Shown in pieces: positions 25,471-36,124 of a stretch of DNA of 64,000 nt. A model generated the notes under the pieces. It was not told the origin of the DNA and did not search any database. It saw only the letters and a list, made by a program, of their open reading frames with translations. Each line of letters starts with the position of its first letter. Within the stretch, counting starts at the first letter, position 1. The translations under genes were made by a program, and so were the position numbers. Source of the stretch: a bacterium (GTDB taxonomy: Bacteria > Cyanobacteriota > Vampirovibrionia > Gastranaerophilales > Gastranaerophilaceae); the NCBI GenBank assembly GCA_017541465.1, contig JAFXYZ010000068.1, positions 1-64,000 on the forward strand, given 5' to 3'.

Positions 25471-25503
25471 AAACAGCTCCGAAATTTCGGGGCTGTTTTT
25501 TTT
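25471..25503 (+). terminator. Rho-independent terminator of fba
   Basis: The hairpin AACAGCTCCG / CGGGGCTGTT with an AAATTT loop is followed by eight T. It starts 19 bases after the fba stop. Confidence 0.9.
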
Positions 25504-25505
25504 AT

Positions 25506-26621
25506 TTAATCGGAATACTTTTTAAACACAAGCGAAGAAAATCTTTTTGCCATCTTCTCATATTGGGTTAGTTTTTTCTTTTTAAACTCCAGAAGATAAA
25601 ACAAATCAGCCAGTATTTTTTGATTTAAAAGAGGAGGAACGGGAATTTTTGTTCTTATAAAATCACTCCATTCAAACATCTCTCTTGCGCAGCCCCAGGA
25701 GGAAAAACGGGCAAACCTGTTAAACTCTTCTCTTGTAAAATAAAGATACAAAAACTCCTCAATAATTTTATCCGAAGTAATCTTAAACACCCTGTATCTG
25801 TTTGAAACGAGGATATTTTTATCCGTTATATTAAAGGCTAAAGACAAACTCTCTTTATTTCGCGAGGTTATTTCGTTATAGGCAAAATACTTCGGTTTTA
25901 CAATAAAAAATGCCGAAAGATTAACCTTTTTAACATCGGTCATTGAAGCGCAGAAGGTCTTATCCGCTGAAATCCCGTATAAATCTTTTGCACCGAGAAG
26001 ATTTTCACTGTTTTGCACTTCTTCTTTTGTGATAAATTCCCCAAGCTCTAAGGTTGGGGCTTCGCGCAAATGTTCCTCCATAACGGCTGAAATCAGTCTT
26101 TTTAGAAGATTATTATATTTTTTTAAAAGGGCAATATTCTCTCTGAGAGAAAGGAATACATCGACTACCCTCTTCTGTTCGTCTATAGGGGGAACTTTTA
26201 ATTCGGCAGAGCAAAAAGTTTTCCAATCTACTCTGTCTCTGACCGAGGACTCAGTATGATAGGAAAAATATCTGTCCATATCCTCCGAAAACAGAAGAAG
26301 AAAGAAATATTCCTTTAAAATATGGGGATTATCCTTAAATTTAAAGACATAATAGTTAAAGCTGACGATTTTAGCCTTGTCGTCCCTGTTAAGTGCAATG
26401 GGGAGTACCTTATCTCGCCCGACATGAAGAAGATTACAGGCAAAACAACCTGGAGAAACTATCTTATACCCGCTTGTATCCTGCCCTATCTGTCTTGCGG
26501 GCGAAAAAAATTCCTTCTTAGCGCTTATTCCCCAGACATCATCGGGGGTTAAATTTCGCTTTAAACAAATTTCCCTGTATTGTTCAACTATATCGCCTAT
26601 TTTTATTGTTCTACAGGTCAT
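25506..26621 (-). CDS. hsdS: Type I restriction-modification specificity subunit
   Basis: About 371 residues with two target-recognition domains, each followed by a helical spacer: one ending SAELKVPPIDEQKRVVDVFL, the other RTKIPVPPLLNQKILADLFY. This is the standard HsdS plan, where each domain reads half of a bipartite site and the helices set the spacing. The ATG at 26621 overlaps the end of hsdM by 11 bases; an ATG at 26642 would add seven residues. It should form a methyltransferase with the HsdM next to it. No hsdR is present in the window. Confidence 0.85.
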   Translation of the reverse strand: MTCRTIKIGDIVEQYREICLKRNLTPDDVWGISAKKEFFSPARQIGQDTSGYKIVSPGCFACNLLHVGRDKVLPIALNRDDKAKIVSFNYYVFKFKDNPHILKEYFFLLLFSEDMDRYFSYHTESSVRDRVDWKTFCSAELKVPPIDEQKRVVDVFLSLRENIALLKKYNNLLKRLISAVMEEHLREAPTLELGEFITKEEVQNSENLLGAKDLYGISADKTFCASMTDVKKVNLSAFFIVKPKYFAYNEITSRNKESLSLAFNITDKNILVSNRYRVFKITSDKIIEEFLYLYFTREEFNRFARFSSWGCAREMFEWSDFIRTKIPVPPLLNQKILADLFYLLEFKKKKLTQYEKMAKRFSSLVFKKYSD

Positions 26622-28137
26622 ATCCGAAACTCTCAACGGCATTTTTCAGAAGAGAGAAGCACTTTTCATTCTCGGATTTTATTTCTCTCAGCTCTTCTAT
26701 AATTTCAGACATTTCCTTTTCAAAATTCAAATCAGTGTTTTTGTGTTCAAAATCAATGTATCGTGAGGGAACAAGATTATAGTTTTGCGCTCTTATAGCT
26801 TCAAGCGAAGCGCTCGCGCATAATTCGGGAATATCAGAATATACACCGCTTTCATACCGCCACGAGCCGAAAATTTCTTTTATCTTTTCTATCTGCGCTT
26901 CATCGAGCACAACAAAATTCCCGTCTCGTCTGTTTTGAGTCCAGGTCCTCAAATCCATAAACAAAACCTGCTCAGTTCTGTCTCTGTATATTTTTCCGCC
27001 TTTTTGCCCCTGCTTTTTATTATTGTTGAGTATCCACAGAGAAACACTAATATCGGTAGAATAGAACATTTCCCGAGGAAGCACAATTATCGCTTCAATT
27101 TTATCACCCTCGACAATACTTTTCCTGATTAAATACTCCTCCTCGCTGTTTAAAGGACTGTTAGAGAGAATTACCCCTGCAACTCCGCCCTCGTTGAGTT
27201 TTGAGAGTATATGCAAAAGCCAGGCATAATTACCGTTCGGGCTTTTCGAGAAATCAAACCCCGAAAATCTCTTGTCGTTCAGAAAATCAACCCCATCTCG
27301 CCAGGACCTCTGGTTAAAAGGCGGGTTAGCCAGAATATAATCGGATTTAAGTGTTGGATGAATGTCCTCCAAAAAGACCGAAGCGCATTTTTGCCCCAAA
27401 TCCGCCTGTATTCCGTGAAGCGCAAGATTGAGTTTTGTTAATCGCCACATTTCTTTGTTTATTTCCTGTCCGAAGAGCCCGAGAGCACCTGACTTAACCT
27501 TCTTCGAGAATTTTGACGACTGAACAAATAATCCCCCCGTACCAAAACAGGGCTCATAGACAATATTTTCATAGGGCTCAATCAACTCAACCATAAGCTC
27601 GACAATACTTTTCGGGGTAAAATATTCCCCTCTGATTTTCCTCTCGTCCATAGCATAATGGGTAATAAAAAACTCATACACCCGCCCGATTATATCCTCA
27701 CCCGCAACATCAGAAATCAAATCCACACTTTCTATAAATGCCCTGAGTTTTTCAGGTTCAATATCAAGAGAAGAAAAGAAACCCTTTAGAAACACCCCTT
27801 CAAGAACAGGGTTATTCTTCTCTGTTGAAGAAAGCGCCTCATCAACAAGTTTTGCTATTTCCGAAGAAGAAGAATTCTGAACAATATAATTCCAGGTCGC
27901 ACACTGTTCAAGATACAAAACATTCGCCCTGTGGTATAAATCAATGTCATCAAGCGCCCCGACACCCTCCGTCATAATTATTTCATGCTGGCGCGCAATA
28001 AATTTATCCTGGGCAAACTTCAAAAAGACAAGCATCAAAACTGCGTTTCGGTTCTCGACATAATCCAGCTTTCCCCGAAGAAAACTTCGGCATTTTGACA
28101 GAATATCATCAAGTCTGTCCTCTTTTTTATTTAACAT
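26611..28137 (-). CDS. hsdM: Type I restriction-modification DNA methyltransferase subunit
   Basis: 508 residues, the normal HsdM length. The N-terminal helical domain begins KKEDRLDDILSKCRSFLRGK. The methylase core has the SAM motif VYEPCFGTGGLFVQ (motif I) and the catalytic DYILANPPFNQRSW (motif IV, NPPF), which indicates N6-adenine methylation. IRGEYFTPKSIVELMVEL is another family landmark. hsdS follows with overlap. The gene upstream is unrelated and no HsdR helicase-nuclease is encoded nearby, so this pair may act as a methylase only, or with an unlinked hsdR. Confidence 0.92.
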   Translation of the reverse strand: MLNKKEDRLDDILSKCRSFLRGKLDYVENRNAVLMLVFLKFAQDKFIARQHEIIMTEGVGALDDIDLYHRANVLYLEQCATWNYIVQNSSSSEIAKLVDEALSSTEKNNPVLEGVFLKGFFSSLDIEPEKLRAFIESVDLISDVAGEDIIGRVYEFFITHYAMDERKIRGEYFTPKSIVELMVELIEPYENIVYEPCFGTGGLFVQSSKFSKKVKSGALGLFGQEINKEMWRLTKLNLALHGIQADLGQKCASVFLEDIHPTLKSDYILANPPFNQRSWRDGVDFLNDKRFSGFDFSKSPNGNYAWLLHILSKLNEGGVAGVILSNSPLNSEEEYLIRKSIVEGDKIEAIIVLPREMFYSTDISVSLWILNNNKKQGQKGGKIYRDRTEQVLFMDLRTWTQNRRDGNFVVLDEAQIEKIKEIFGSWRYESGVYSDIPELCASASLEAIRAQNYNLVPSRYIDFEHKNTDLNFEKEMSEIIEELREIKSENEKCFSLLKNAVESFGYDL

Positions 28138-28243
28138 AAAAAATCCTATGACTTAAAAACTATCTTATTTTATCTTAAATAGTCATTATTTCATAGAATT
28201 TTTATTAAAATTTGATAAAATTTTGCAAATTTTAAAGATAAGA

Positions 28244-29056
28244 TTAAGAACCTAAGTTTTCGATAGACTTCTTATCGCCTTCAAGCTGGTCTTTCAGAAG
28301 TTTCTTAACAACATCGTTCTGGGCATCGAGCATCTTAACTACGGTTTCAATGTTCTTAACTTTATTCTCCAAAATCGTATCGGCATTCGCCAAAATATTA
28401 TTCGTTACTGCCTGATAAGCTGCAAGCGGTGCATTACCGGTACCCTGAAGGAGGTTACCTACCAAAGTTGCGCCTAAACCGTAAACACCCAGATAGGGTG
28501 ACATAGACTGCAAAATACTTCCGAACCCCGAAACAATACTTGCCGCAGGAAGAAGGAAGGTATCACCAAAGCCCATACCCGAAGCAACACCAGCCGTATA
28601 GCCTGCTATATCAACCAGTGAGGAAATTGTACTGGATGATGTCAGTGAAGAAGCACCACCTGTCAGATACCCGATTTCGCCCTGATTGTTTGACGGAAAA
28701 ACGATGTTTGCGGCATATCCGGGGAAACCCGAATAGGAACTCAGACTGCCTATGCCGTAAGAGGAATATTGTCCTGTCGAGGTTGCAGCCGAATTAGGGC
28801 TCCAGTAAGAAGTACCGGGGAGGTTCAGAGCAGTACCGCCGCCCATGACGTTCATAAACGAACTCGGCGCTATCATGCCGGCTAATTTCCACAGGAAGCT
28901 GCCTGCCGTAGCAAAACCGCCGCCCGATGCGGAAGAACCACCGATTGAAATATCTCTCAAAAGGTCATAAGTTTCAAATAACTGTGCCGTCGCATCAGAG
29001 CTGGCACTTCCGTATTTATTGGATATTACCAAATAACTGTCATTTTTGTAACTCAT
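28244..29056 (-). CDS. Gly/Ser-rich protein of unknown function
   Basis: 270 residues, not recognised. The middle (about 30-170) is rich in Gly, Ser, Ala and Thr, with SSASGGGFATAG, GTSYWSPNSAATSTG and GGASSLTSSSTISS, and moderately hydrophobic. The last 60 residues form a likely coiled coil (NKVKNIETVVKMLDAQNDVV). There is no signal peptide. AGGAAG precedes the ATG. It lies 54 bases downstream of another lineage-specific protein on the same strand, so the two may be cotranscribed and act together, perhaps as envelope or filament-like components; that role is a guess. Confidence 0.6.
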   Translation of the reverse strand: MSYKNDSYLVISNKYGSASSDATAQLFETYDLLRDISIGGSSASGGGFATAGSFLWKLAGMIAPSSFMNVMGGGTALNLPGTSYWSPNSAATSTGQYSSYGIGSLSSYSGFPGYAANIVFPSNNQGEIGYLTGGASSLTSSSTISSLVDIAGYTAGVASGMGFGDTFLLPAASIVSGFGSILQSMSPYLGVYGLGATLVGNLLQGTGNAPLAAYQAVTNNILANADTILENKVKNIETVVKMLDAQNDVVKKLLKDQLEGDKKSIENLGS

Positions 29057-29110
29057 ACTTACTTTCTTCCTCTTAATTTACTGCCTAACCAACCCTTAAT
29101 TCTTTAAATA

Positions 29111-30076
29111 TTAGCCTGACGAATTGAAGGTATTAAAGATATTCTTAACATTATCATCGAGAAGTTTTGTAACAGACTCAAGCTCAGTCTTTAAAGTCTG
29201 CTGCTCTGTATCGAGCTGGTCAAGTTTCAGCTCTAAAGTTTTATCCTGCTGCTGAATTCTGTTGGTTTCATTCTGTAATCTTTTAACTTCGCTGTCATAA
29301 TCAGCCTGTTTTGCATTATAGACTTTCATAGCCTGCTGATAAGCGATTTCGTCAAACTGAGTTGTTGAGTTAACTTCAACATTTGTATAATCGGGTGTTG
29401 AAATTTTTGTCAGTCTGCCGGTTGTATCAAACTCAAGACTTGCATCGTTTATTGTAACTTTTTCGGTAGCCGAAGTCTTGTAAACGGAATAATCATTATA
29501 AGTAGTTGCCGTTCCTGCCAAAAGTTCCTGAAGCTCGGTGTTTGTTAAATAGTGAACATTACCGCTGTCGGTATCTGTATATTGATATAACTGTTCACCG
29601 TCAGGGATTGCCTGAGTACCGAGTGCTTTGTTGATTATATCAATGATAGTCTGAGAATTTGACGTTGTGGAATATATTTTTTGTGAACCGTCTGCAAAAG
29701 TTAATGTAAAAGTTCCGTCTCCGTTATCTATGGCATTTGTAACCTGAGAAGAGGTCGTTCTTGAAGCGGTCTGAGTGTCATAAGTTCTTGTTGCATAAAC
29801 GGTGTATGTATCTGCACCCGTATTCTTAACATAACTGTCTATAGTATAATTTCCCGATTCATCACCCGAAGTAACGGAATAAGAATAGTCTGTCTTATAG
29901 TAATCGACAGGGCTTGGCTGAACAGGCTGGTCTAAAGAACAAAGTTTATTGTAGATTTCACTTGTTCTTGTTGCCAAAGAAGTTCTCTGCTGGTTAATCT
30001 GCAAAGCTTCATATTCAACATTAGTTTTTCTAGCTGTTATACTGAGGTAACGAGCCTGACAAGCCGCTAAACCCAT
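29111..30076 (-). CDS. Lineage-type protein with MGLAACQARYLS N-terminus and C-terminal coiled coil
   Basis: 321 residues. The opening MGLAACQARYLSITARKTNV followed by an EYEALQINQQRTSLA helix is a conserved N-terminal block that I associate with multi-copy proteins of this gut lineage. The middle is Thr/Ser-rich beta-type sequence, including DNGDGTFTLTFADGSQKIY, and the C-terminal 80 residues (QTKQADYDSEVKRLQ type heptads, many Gln and Leu) form a coiled coil. No signal peptide is visible. The plan of helix, variable middle and helix recalls flagellin or hook-type proteins, without detectable identity. A strong AAGGAG precedes the ATG. Confidence 0.65.
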   Translation of the reverse strand: MGLAACQARYLSITARKTNVEYEALQINQQRTSLATRTSEIYNKLCSLDQPVQPSPVDYYKTDYSYSVTSGDESGNYTIDSYVKNTGADTYTVYATRTYDTQTASRTTSSQVTNAIDNGDGTFTLTFADGSQKIYSTTSNSQTIIDIINKALGTQAIPDGEQLYQYTDTDSGNVHYLTNTELQELLAGTATTYNDYSVYKTSATEKVTINDASLEFDTTGRLTKISTPDYTNVEVNSTTQFDEIAYQQAMKVYNAKQADYDSEVKRLQNETNRIQQQDKTLELKLDQLDTEQQTLKTELESVTKLLDDNVKNIFNTFNSSG

Positions 30077-30257
30077 TGTTTTACTCCTTGATTACTTTTT
30101 CTGTCCTTTTTAGTTATCGGCTGCCAAACTTCAGCGCTTTAGTATTTTTCATCAAAATGTTAAGTTTGTTTAAGATAATAAATCACACAAAAATAAGTAA
30201 TGCAATTTTGTATAAGAATTACACCTTGCATTTAATGATTAAAAAACAAAAGTCAAA

Positions 30258-30491
30258 TTATGACATATATAAATCTTTTGCAAGGCATTTATTAAGGGTT
30301 TTCTTGAGCTGAGTCAGGCGAACATCCATATTGTTTTTAAGGTTTTGGGATTTGATTTTATCTGAAATAATATCAAACTCAATATCCTGAAGAGAATTGT
30401 AGCGCATAGTAACCGGTGTAAAGTCCTTTACACCTGCGTTGACCATAGGTTCAACATTTATTGAACTGAAACTCAGCGGATTAATTCTCAT
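30258..30491 (-). CDS. Small hypothetical protein with N-terminal SFSS motif
   Basis: 77 residues, starting MRINPLSFSSINVEP, like several other lineage proteins here that carry a Ser-Phe motif near the N-terminus. The C-terminal half is a charged helix (DKIKSQNLKNNMDVRLTQLK). The ribosome site is weak (GAAAAG). It stands between two minus-strand genes with gaps of 134 and 181 bases. Coding status is likely but not certain. Confidence 0.5.
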   Translation of the reverse strand: MRINPLSFSSINVEPMVNAGVKDFTPVTMRYNSLQDIEFDIISDKIKSQNLKNNMDVRLTQLKKTLNKCLAKDLYMS

Positions 30492-30625
30492 AATCTTTTC
30501 AATCTTTCATACTCATTTGAGGCAGAACTATAATAGCATAAAAATAATTCTTCTCAAATATATAAAGTCTAAAAATACCCCTTTTTTTCACATTTGTAAA
30601 TAATTTTTACAATATTTAATATTTT

Positions 30626-31210
30626 TTAGATAATTCCCTTGGTTGAGGGAATACGGTCATTTTCTTTATCGGAAATTTTAACTGCTTCTCTGAGAGAGCG
30701 AGCAAAAGATTTGAAGGCGGCTTCTATTATATGGTGAGTATTAAAGCCGTCAAGCATCCTTATGTGAAGTGTTATTAGTGCATTCTGCGCAAAACTCATA
30801 AAGAAATGGGGAACAAGCACGGTTTCAAAATCATCTGTTCTTTCGTCTTTTAAATCAAGTGAAGTTTTTGAAAATGCTCTGCCTGAAATATCAACGCAGG
30901 TCATAACCAGGGCTTCGTCTAAAGGAAGAGCCTTTTCCCCATATCTCTTTATTCCCTTTTTATCCCCTAAAGCCTTCAGAAAAGCTCTGCCAAGAGTTAT
31001 TCCGACATCCTCAACGCAGTGGTGATTATTTCCGTCAAGAGAATTTGCCTTTATTTCAACATCAAACCCGGAATGGCAGGCAAACTGCTCGAGCATGTGA
31101 TTAAAGAACTTAATACCCGTATCAATGTTGTAAACACCGTTTCCGTCAAGATTAATCTTAACGAAAACCTCTGTTTCTTTAGTATTTCGGTTCTCTATGG
31201 CTTCTCTCAT
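30626..31210 (-). CDS. hisB: Imidazoleglycerol-phosphate dehydratase
   Basis: 194 residues, the monofunctional size. It converts imidazole-glycerol phosphate to imidazole-acetol phosphate in histidine synthesis. The manganese-binding histidine motifs are HHCVEDVGITLGRA, FFNHML and NTHHIIEAAFKSFARSLREAV. Its ATG follows directly on the stop codon of the hisC-HAD gene, with GGAG inside that gene's end, so the two are translated together. In the pathway the hisC product works on the compound hisB makes. Confidence 0.95.
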   Translation of the reverse strand: MREAIENRNTKETEVFVKINLDGNGVYNIDTGIKFFNHMLEQFACHSGFDVEIKANSLDGNNHHCVEDVGITLGRAFLKALGDKKGIKRYGEKALPLDEALVMTCVDISGRAFSKTSLDLKDERTDDFETVLVPHFFMSFAQNALITLHIRMLDGFNTHHIIEAAFKSFARSLREAVKISDKENDRIPSTKGII

Positions 31211-32926
31211 CTAAATCTCCAGAACTTTTCCGACATCATTAAGCGAGTCAACAACCATAACAGCGCCTTTTTCATACATCTTGTTCTTTAAATCATCTTT
31301 CTTATCAAGAGGAGGAAGAACTCCTATCGGTATGACATCAGCTTTTTCTGCACACTGAAGGTCATCTAAAGTATCGCCAAAATAGAAAATCTTATCAAAC
31401 AAAATCTTCTTCTTTATTAAATCAAGCCCGTAAGGATCGGGTTTTCCTTTACCCTCGGGGATGTCAGAGGTCGTTACAATATCGAGGAAGTATTCTCTTA
31501 TACCCAGTTTTTCAAGCGTGTATTCGGCTTCCTCTCTTAATCTTCCCGTAAAGATAAACATATTATACTTTTTATTTAGTTTATCGAGAATTTTCTTATC
31601 CACAAGGAGAGTTTCATTGTTAATAAGTCCTTTTCCATCGTCCCAGTATGTTTTTTGGAACTGTTCGACTATCTGTTTTTTATCTATCTTACTGTCAACA
31701 CTTCTCAGAAGGTATTCTGTCAAATCCCAGTCGTTATTATAACCGCCCATATTCTTGATTTCCTGAATTTTTTCGTTTGAAACCTTTACTCCCGTAAAGT
31801 ATTCAAAGGTATCAGAAATGGTTTTTCTGTAAGATTCGGTTGCGTCAATTAAAACTCCATCCATATCAAAGACAATAGTGTGTCTTAATTTTACGGTATC
31901 CTCAATTAAAGGCACTTTGCTTTCGGGCGGAACTGTCAGCCTGATATGGTTTTTGAGCTTGGTATTGCCTTCAAAGGTTTTAACGGAAATATTCTGCCTT
32001 GAAAACAGCTCCATAAGATAATCAAATTTCTGCCCGCAGTTAATAAGAAGGAAATTAGCCCCCGAAGGATAAACCTTACACCCAAGCGAGGTAAAGAGTT
32101 TTGTGAGTTTGTTCTTTGCCCTTGTGACCTCATTTTTTATATCAATGAAGTATTTAAAATCCTCCAGTGCGGCAAGCCCTGCTTTAACAGCCGCAATATT
32201 AACACTGTAGGGACTTATAACCTTATCAAGCACTTCAATATTCTGTTTTGCGCTGATGACATACCCAAGCCTTAAACCCGCTAAGGCAAAGTCTTTTGAG
32301 AATGAACGAACGATAAATATGTTATCAAACTTCCTTACAACGCCCTTAAAACTCTCGCCATAGTAATTTGCATAGGTTTCGTCAATAATAACCACCTTAT
32401 TTTTTGCTTTGGTTAATATTTTGGCGAGATTTTCGGGTGATAATACAGTGCCTGTCGGGTTATTCGGTGAAGCAAGATAAATAACCTTAACTCGTATATC
32501 ATTGAGGTGGCAGGAAAAGGTGTCGAGAGGGAAGGTAAAATTATTTTCATAATCGACCTCAACAACCTCCGCACCCGCAACTTTTGCATACATTACAGGC
32601 ATTACAAAAGACGGTTTTAAAGTGAGCATGACATCGCCCTCACCCAGATATGCCTGGATAATTCCCGAAATAGCCTCGTCAGCGCCGTCTGTCACCTTTA
32701 TATTTTCCAATTCAAATCGGTTAAACTCAGCAATTTTCTCTCTGAGCTTCCCGTAGGCGGGATACAAAGAAATTTCTTTTTTACCGAGTTTCCTTAGAGC
32801 CTCAAGAACTCTCGGGGAAGGTCCGTGGAGGTTCTCGTTTGAATCCAGCTTTAGTGTGCACTCCTTAATATCCAAAGGAATGGAATAAGCTGTCAGTTTC
32901 TGAACTTGTTTTTTTGGTTTAATCAT
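31211..32926 (-). CDS. hisC: HisC aminotransferase fused to HAD phosphatase
   Basis: 571 residues made of two enzymes. Residues 1-345 are a histidinol-phosphate aminotransferase: KLDSNENLHGPSPRVLEAL, ASPNNPTGTV, DETYANYYGE, and Lys211 in RSFSKDFALAGLRLGY as PLP lysine. Residues 349-571 are a HAD hydrolase, with nucleophile Asp354 in VFDMDGVLID, a FTGRLREEAE motif 2 region, and YFGDTLDDLQCA for the last acidic pair. The fusion could transaminate imidazole-acetol phosphate and then dephosphorylate histidinol phosphate. A HAD module attached to His-pathway enzymes is known in some lineages, but the phosphatase substrate here is inferred from context. hisB follows immediately. Confidence 0.88.
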   Translation of the reverse strand: MIKPKKQVQKLTAYSIPLDIKECTLKLDSNENLHGPSPRVLEALRKLGKKEISLYPAYGKLREKIAEFNRFELENIKVTDGADEAISGIIQAYLGEGDVMLTLKPSFVMPVMYAKVAGAEVVEVDYENNFTFPLDTFSCHLNDIRVKVIYLASPNNPTGTVLSPENLAKILTKAKNKVVIIDETYANYYGESFKGVVRKFDNIFIVRSFSKDFALAGLRLGYVISAKQNIEVLDKVISPYSVNIAAVKAGLAALEDFKYFIDIKNEVTRAKNKLTKLFTSLGCKVYPSGANFLLINCGQKFDYLMELFSRQNISVKTFEGNTKLKNHIRLTVPPESKVPLIEDTVKLRHTIVFDMDGVLIDATESYRKTISDTFEYFTGVKVSNEKIQEIKNMGGYNNDWDLTEYLLRSVDSKIDKKQIVEQFQKTYWDDGKGLINNETLLVDKKILDKLNKKYNMFIFTGRLREEAEYTLEKLGIREYFLDIVTTSDIPEGKGKPDPYGLDLIKKKILFDKIFYFGDTLDDLQCAEKADVIPIGVLPPLDKKDDLKNKMYEKGAVMVVDSLNDVGKVLEI

Positions 32927-32930
32927 TTTC

Positions 32931-33665
32931 CTACTTCACAAAAATTTGTACTTCTACATTTGCATCTATTTTAACTTTTCCTGCCTCTATCGGCGTGGAA
33001 ACAGTTTCTTCGGCTGCGCCGTCAGCCATATATGCTTTTGCCATAACGGCATTACTTCTGTACATCGTTGAATACTGCTTTCCGCAGGAGGCTGAGAGGT
33101 ATTTTATACCTGCAAGAGTTGAACCGAAGCCCGATGAAAGAACAGTTGCCTGGTTTCTTAAATTTTTAACAATCTCGGGATACAACTCATCGCAAACCTT
33201 TTTATCCTCCGTAAACATAAAATTGAGCCCGTTCATTCTGTTTGCACCGTTAGAAAGAGCCGCATCCACGATTTGAGAGATACTCTCGACCTGCTCTGTT
33301 CTTATTGTTACGGAATTAACAACGGTATAGTCTTTAAGTGACTTTTTTCCGTCTTTTGAATAATTGTAATTCGGAGTAACCGAAATTCTGCCTGTTTTGA
33401 TAATGTCTTTATCCTTGTTCAGCTTTGATTTTATTGCATTCACAACTGCCGTTGCGGTTTTGTTATTCTCGGCAATAGCCGTTTTTGCATCTTTATTAAA
33501 GTTTTCAACCGTAAAAGAAATCTCGGCAACGTTCGGTGTAACCTCTCTTGAAGCCGTTCCGCGAAGGGAAATATACCCTCTTTCCTGCTGAACCTCATTT
33601 GCCGCAAAGGAGGAGGAAACCATTAACCCCGAAACAACCGCCAAAACTAACACTTTTTTAAACAT
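32931..33665 (-). CDS. Exported SIMPL (DUF541) domain protein
   Basis: 244 residues. A signal peptide (FKKVLVLAVVSGLMVSSSFA) precedes a SIMPL domain, recognisable by ISLRGTASREVTPNVAEISF near the start, VVNSVTIRTEQVESISQIVD in the middle and VEVQIFVK at the very end. Members include periplasmic and outer-membrane proteins such as BP26/OMP28 and the YggE stress protein; the biochemical role is unsettled. It lies five bases upstream of the hisC-HAD gene, so it is likely cotranscribed with it and with the membrane protein before it. Confidence 0.85.
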   Translation of the reverse strand: MFKKVLVLAVVSGLMVSSSFAANEVQQERGYISLRGTASREVTPNVAEISFTVENFNKDAKTAIAENNKTATAVVNAIKSKLNKDKDIIKTGRISVTPNYNYSKDGKKSLKDYTVVNSVTIRTEQVESISQIVDAALSNGANRMNGLNFMFTEDKKVCDELYPEIVKNLRNQATVLSSGFGSTLAGIKYLSASCGKQYSTMYRSNAVMAKAYMADGAAEETVSTPIEAGKVKIDANVEVQIFVK

Positions 33666-33668
33666 CAG

Positions 33669-34060
33669 CTACCTCTTTATTTCTTCCTGAACTTTATCTT
33701 CGTCAGTTTTATTAAGGTCAATATTATCCATAAACGGCGAAGTCATTGAATTTTTAACATCAGAGCGAAGTATGGATTTAATTTTTTCCTCATCAAACTC
33801 GCGATAAACGGGAATACCGAAGCATACTCGACTTTTGCAGCTTGCAAATATACTCAGACCGATTATTCCCCAAAGCATAGCACCATGATAAATCTGCATG
33901 TGAGGCATAGCGATAAAGTTATCGGCTATATAATTCCATAAGTACATGCACCCGAAAGACGGCGCAACAATAAAGCCTGAGATAAGCCCGCAGATAATAA
34001 AAGCTACGAACACAAGCCCTCTGATACCATCAATGGTTATTACTTTCACATTCTTCTTCA

Positions 34061-34061
<1 letters not shown>
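33669..34061 (-). CDS. Small membrane protein of unknown function
   Basis: 130 residues. Two hydrophobic segments (GLVFVAFIICGLISGFIVA at about 15-33 and MLWGIIGLSIFASC at about 62-75) are followed by a charged cytosolic tail with FDEEKIKSILRSDVKNS. No domain recognised. Its start codon overlaps the ligA stop (TAATG), and a SIMPL gene follows after three bases, so it is part of a ligA-SIMPL-his transcript. Confidence 0.65.
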
Positions 34062-36109
<2,048 letters not shown>

Positions 36110-36110
36110 T

Positions 36111-36124
36111 TATAATAAAAAATC
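36111..36124 (+). promoter_or_regulatory. TATAAT box immediately before the PLP decarboxylase gene (possible leaderless start)
   Basis: TATAAT at 36111-36116 lies eight bases before the ATG at 36125, and no ribosome site intervenes. The arrangement matches those before ribF and the gene at 59601. Confidence 0.4.
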
